From: Phenylobacterium sp.
GTDB lineage: Bacteria > Pseudomonadota > Alphaproteobacteria > Caulobacterales > Caulobacteraceae
Assembly (NCBI GenBank): GCA_028291285.1
Contig: JAQGIJ010000396.1
Coordinates: 1-7,940, forward strand
Reading direction: 5' to 3'
DNA: 7,940 nt
How positions within the stretch are numbered: the stretch's first letter is position 1; every line of letters starts with the position of its first letter. The translations under genes and the position numbers were made by a program. The notes under the pieces are model-generated. The model was given only the letters and a program-made list of their open reading frames with translations. It did not search any database and was not told the DNA's origin. Shown here in pieces: positions 5,744 to 7,940 of the stretch.

Positions 5744-6174
5744 CACGCGTGCTCCGGCGCGGCGGCGTCGATGCGGGTGACGATGCGGGTCTTCACCGGA
5801 AGCTTCGCCGCGCCGAGGCGCAGGGCTTCGCGGGCGACATCGTCCGGCACGCCGTCGATTTCGAACATGATCCGGCCCGGGTGGACGCGGGCGGCCCAGT
5901 ACTCGACGGCGCCCTTGCCCTTGCCCATCCGCACCTCGGCCGGCTTGTCGGTCACCGGCACGTCCGGGAAGATGCGGATCCACACCCGCCCCTGACGCTT
6001 CATCTGGCGCGTGATCGCCCGACGCGCGGCTTCGATCTGGCGGGCGGTGACCCGCTCAGGCTCGACGGACTTGAGGCCGTAGGAGCCGAAGTTCAGCGTG
6101 AAGCCGCCCTTCGCCGTTCCGTGGATCTTGCCCTTGAACTGCTTGCGGTACTTGGTCTTCTTCGGAGACAGCAT
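5743..6174 (-). CDS. rplP: 50S ribosomal protein L16
   Basis: L16 helps position tRNA near the A and P sites of the 50S subunit. The protein is 143 residues (E. coli 136). It begins [20 protein letters not shown] (1-20) and carries the signature [20 protein letters not shown] (78-97), then [12 protein letters not shown] (99-110). Arg82 corresponds to the E. coli arginine hydroxylated by the YcfD oxygenase; whether that happens here cannot be told. A short acidic/alanine tail (IDAAAPEHA) explains most of the extra length. The ATG at 6174 is preceded by TAGGGAT, the rpsC stop codon forming part of the ribosome-binding site. Confidence 0.98.
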   Translation of the reverse strand: MLSPKKTKYRKQFKGKIHGTAKGGFTLNFGSYGLKSVEPERVTARQIEAARRAITRQMKRQGRVWIRIFPDVPVTDKPAEVRMGKGKGAVEYWAARVHPGRIMFEIDGVPDDVAREALRLGAAKLPVKTRIVTRIDAAAPEHA

Positions 6175-6186
6175 GACTTCAGATCC

Positions 6187-6939
6187 CTAGGCGTTCGCCT
6201 GATCGCGCCGGTCGCGGCGCGGACCGCGATCGCGGTCGCGGTCACGGCCGCCGCCCTCACCCGCCGGGCCGCTTTCGCCGGCCAGGCGCTTGTCCAGCGC
6301 CATCGGGTCGTGCTCGAGCACCTCGCCCTTGAACACCCACACCTTCACGCCGATCACGCCGTAGGTGGTCTTGGCCTCGGTGAAGCCGTAGTCCACGTCG
6401 GCGCGCAGGGTGTGCAGCGGCACGCGGCCTTCGCGGTACCACTCCATGCGGGCGATTTCCGCGCCGCCCAGGCGGCCGGAGACGTTGATGCGGACGCCCT
6501 TGGCGCCCAGGCGCATGGCCGACTGCATCGACCGCTTCATCGCGCGGCGGAAGGCCACCCGGCGCTCGAGCTGCTGGGCGATGTTCTCGGCCCCCAGCTG
6601 GGCGTCGGTCTCGGGCTTGCGGATCTCGATGATGTTCAGGTGAACCTCACCGTCGGTCATCGCCGCGACGTCCTTGCGCAGCTTGTCGATGTCCGCGCCC
6701 TTCTTGCCGATGATCACGCCGGGGCGCGCGGCATAGATGGTGATGCGGCACTTCTTGTGCGGGCGCTCGATGACGATCCGCGACACGCCGGCCTGGTACA
6801 GGCGCTTCTTCAGCGCGCGGCGGACCTTGATGTCCTCGTGCAGCAGCCGGCCGTAGTCGGCGCCGTCGGCGAACCAACGCGAGTCCCAGGTGCGGTTGAT
6901 ACCGAGACGCAGCCCGATCGGATTGACTTTTTGACCCAT
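6187..6939 (-). CDS. rpsC: 30S ribosomal protein S3
   Basis: S3 is in the 30S head and, with S4 and S5, forms the mRNA entry channel with helicase activity. The protein is 250 residues (E. coli 233). It begins [20 protein letters not shown], has a type II KH domain with the GKKG loop at 78-81 ([20 protein letters not shown], 72-91), and the C-terminal domain [20 protein letters not shown] (156-175) continuing to [20 protein letters not shown] (183-202). The extra length is an Arg/Asp/Gly-rich tail from about residue 221, including DRDRDR. Residue 116 is Gly (QLGAENI), where Val is usual. The ATG at 6939 shares one base with the rplV stop; GGTGAGG is the ribosome-binding site. Confidence 0.98.
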   Translation of the reverse strand: MGQKVNPIGLRLGINRTWDSRWFADGADYGRLLHEDIKVRRALKKRLYQAGVSRIVIERPHKKCRITIYAARPGVIIGKKGADIDKLRKDVAAMTDGEVHLNIIEIRKPETDAQLGAENIAQQLERRVAFRRAMKRSMQSAMRLGAKGVRINVSGRLGGAEIARMEWYREGRVPLHTLRADVDYGFTEAKTTYGVIGVKVWVFKGEVLEHDPMALDKRLAGESGPAGEGGGRDRDRDRGPRRDRRDQANA

Positions 6940-7319
6940 CAGGCGGCCTCACCCAGCTCGCGGACCACGATGGTGATCTCGCTGAACGGCTTTTCGATGC
7001 GGGAGGCGCGGCCGCGCGCACGGGCGGCGAAGCGCTTCATCACCAGGTTCTTGCCCACGAAGGCCTCGGCGACGACCAGGGAGTCGATGTCGAGGTTGTG
7101 GTTGTTCTCGGCGTTGGAGATCGCCGAATAGAGCGCCTTGCGCACATCCTTGGCGATGCGCTTGGGGCTGAACTCCAGTTCGTTGAGGGCGCGCTGCACC
7201 TTCAGGCCCCGGATCGACTGGGCGACCAGGTTGAGCTTGCGCGGGCTGGTGCGCAGGGTGCGCACCTTGCACATCGCTTCGATGCCCTTCAGCCGACGAG
7301 CCTTGACTTGCTTCGACAT
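6939..7319 (-). CDS. rplV: 50S ribosomal protein L22
   Basis: L22 lines the peptide exit tunnel with a long beta-hairpin that reaches the constriction near L4. The protein is 126 residues (E. coli 110); the extra length is mostly at the N-terminus ([20 protein letters not shown]). The family core [20 protein letters not shown] (21-40) is followed by [20 protein letters not shown] (67-86) and the tunnel hairpin [20 protein letters not shown] (87-106), ending [13 protein letters not shown]. The hairpin shows no obvious deletion of the type linked to macrolide resistance, compared from memory. The ATG at 7319 lies three bases after the rpsS stop with GAGGAAG upstream. Confidence 0.97.
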   Translation of the reverse strand: MSKQVKARRLKGIEAMCKVRTLRTSPRKLNLVAQSIRGLKVQRALNELEFSPKRIAKDVRKALYSAISNAENNHNLDIDSLVVAEAFVGKNLVMKRFAARARGRASRIEKPFSEITIVVRELGEAA

Positions 7320-7322
7320 GGC

Positions 7323-7601
7323 TTACTTCCTCTTGGCCTTCTTGTCGGCCGCGTGGCCCGGGAAGAAGCGGGTGGGCGCGAACTCGCCCAGCTTCATGCC
7401 GACCATGTCTTCCGAGATCAGCACGGGGACGTGCTTCTGACCGTTGTGCACGCCGAACGTGAGGCCCACGAACTGCGGCATGATGGTGGAGCGGCGCGAC
7501 CAGGTCTTGATCACGTCCTTGCGGCCGGAACCCTGCAGGGTCTCGGCCTTCTTGAGCAGGTATCCGTCGACAAACGGACCTTTCCAGACAGAGCGGGTCA
7601 T
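7323..7601 (-). CDS. rpsS: 30S ribosomal protein S19
   Basis: S19 is in the 30S head, paired with S13 near the A-site tRNA. The protein is 92 residues, identical to the E. coli length. It begins [20 protein letters not shown] (1-20), contains [20 protein letters not shown] (31-50), and has the S19 signature [20 protein letters not shown] (53-72) followed by EFAPTR. The C-terminus is lysine-rich. The ATG at 7601 lies three bases after the rplB stop, with AGGAAGG upstream inside rplB. It precedes rplV as in all canonical S10 operons. Confidence 0.98.
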   Translation of the reverse strand: MTRSVWKGPFVDGYLLKKAETLQGSGRKDVIKTWSRRSTIMPQFVGLTFGVHNGQKHVPVLISEDMVGMKLGEFAPTRFFPGHAADKKAKRK

Positions 7602-7604
7602 GCC

Positions 7605-7940
7605 TTAGCGAGCCTTCCTGGCGTGACGCGAGCGGATGATGAACTTGTCCGTCGCCTTGTTCGTACGGGTCTTGTGGCCCTTGGTCGGCTTGCCCCAGGG
7701 GGTCACCGGGTGGCGGCCGCCCGACGTCTTGCCTTCGCCCCCGCCGTGCGGGTGGTCGACCGGGTTCATGGCCACGCCGCGGACGTGCGGCCGGCGGCCC
7801 TTGTGGCGGACCCGGCCGGCCTTGCCCATGACCTCGTTCATGTGGTCCGGGTTGGAGACCGCGCCGACCGTGGCCATGCAGCCGTCCGGCACCATGCGCA
7901 GCTCGCCCGAGTTCAGGCGGATCTGGGCGTAGCCGGCGTC
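7605..7940 (-). CDS. rplB: 50S ribosomal protein L2, C-terminal 111 residues (5' part outside window)
   Basis: L2 is a primary 23S rRNA-binding protein needed for subunit association and linked to the peptidyl-transferase centre. The frame is open from base 7940 without a start, so the first roughly 160 residues of a protein near 275 lie beyond the window. The visible part begins [20 protein letters not shown]. It includes the L2 signature [20 protein letters not shown] (residues about 52-71 of the fragment), containing the conserved histidine reported as important for peptidyl transfer in E. coli. It ends [12 protein letters not shown]. An internal ATG at 7895 is just a methionine within the protein, not a start. 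The stop is TAA at 7605-7607, three bases before rpsS. Confidence 0.98.
   Translation of the reverse strand, partial: DAGYAQIRLNSGELRMVPDGCMATVGAVSNPDHMNEVMGKAGRVRHKGRRPHVRGVAMNPVDHPHGGGEGKTSGGRHPVTPWGKPTKGHKTRTNKATDKFIIRSRHARKAR

Noticed and set aside
5749..7131. 460-residue open frame on the plus strand, opposite rplP, rpsC and rplV
   Set aside because: It is antisense to three unmistakable ribosomal genes and has low-complexity Ala/Leu/His/Asp/Val composition, typical of the shadow frame of GC-rich genes. No recognised motif and no ribosome-binding site.

Overview
The window is one continuous stretch of the S10-spc ribosomal-protein superoperon. Every gene lies on the minus strand, so transcription runs from high to low coordinates. 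In transcription order it reads: rplB (3' part only), rpsS, rplV, rpsC, rplP, rpmC, rpsQ, rplN, rplX, rplE, rpsN, rpsH, rplF, rplR, rpsE, rpmD, rplO, secY (first 280 codons only). This is the canonical bacterial order and no gene is missing. The DNA is very GC-rich. The protein details (long zinc-free S14, acidic/Ala-Pro tails on S5 and L15, Arg-Asp-rich S3 tail, alphaproteobacterial L14, L5 and S3 wording) point to an alphaproteobacterium. Caulobacteraceae (Caulobacter/Phenylobacterium-like) is most likely; this assignment is from memory of the family, not from a search.

Layout. From 7940 down to 1809 the genes are packed almost without gaps. Several stop/start pairs share bases (TGATG at rplV/rpsC, rplP/rpmC and rplN/rplX), rplE starts with GTG eight bases inside rplX, and at five junctions the upstream stop codon is itself the 5' part of the next Shine-Dalgarno sequence. 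rpmD follows rpsE after 5 bases. The packing then breaks: 206 bases separate rpmD from rplO, and most of this gap (1480-1617) is an inverted-repeat element made of a series of perfect hairpins. rplO and secY are separated by 82 bases with no clear feature.

Function. The products assemble parts of both ribosomal subunits: 30S proteins S19, S3, S17, S14, S8 and S5, and 50S proteins L2, L22, L16, L29, L14, L24, L5, L6, L18, L30 and L15. SecY is the membrane channel through which many ribosome products are exported. The genes themselves are ordinary. The points that merit attention are the structured repeat inside an essential operon, a pair of mutually exclusive hairpins over the rplE start (where E. 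coli has its S8 translational operator), and substitutions at usually conserved positions of S5 and S3. I see no previously undescribed protein system here.
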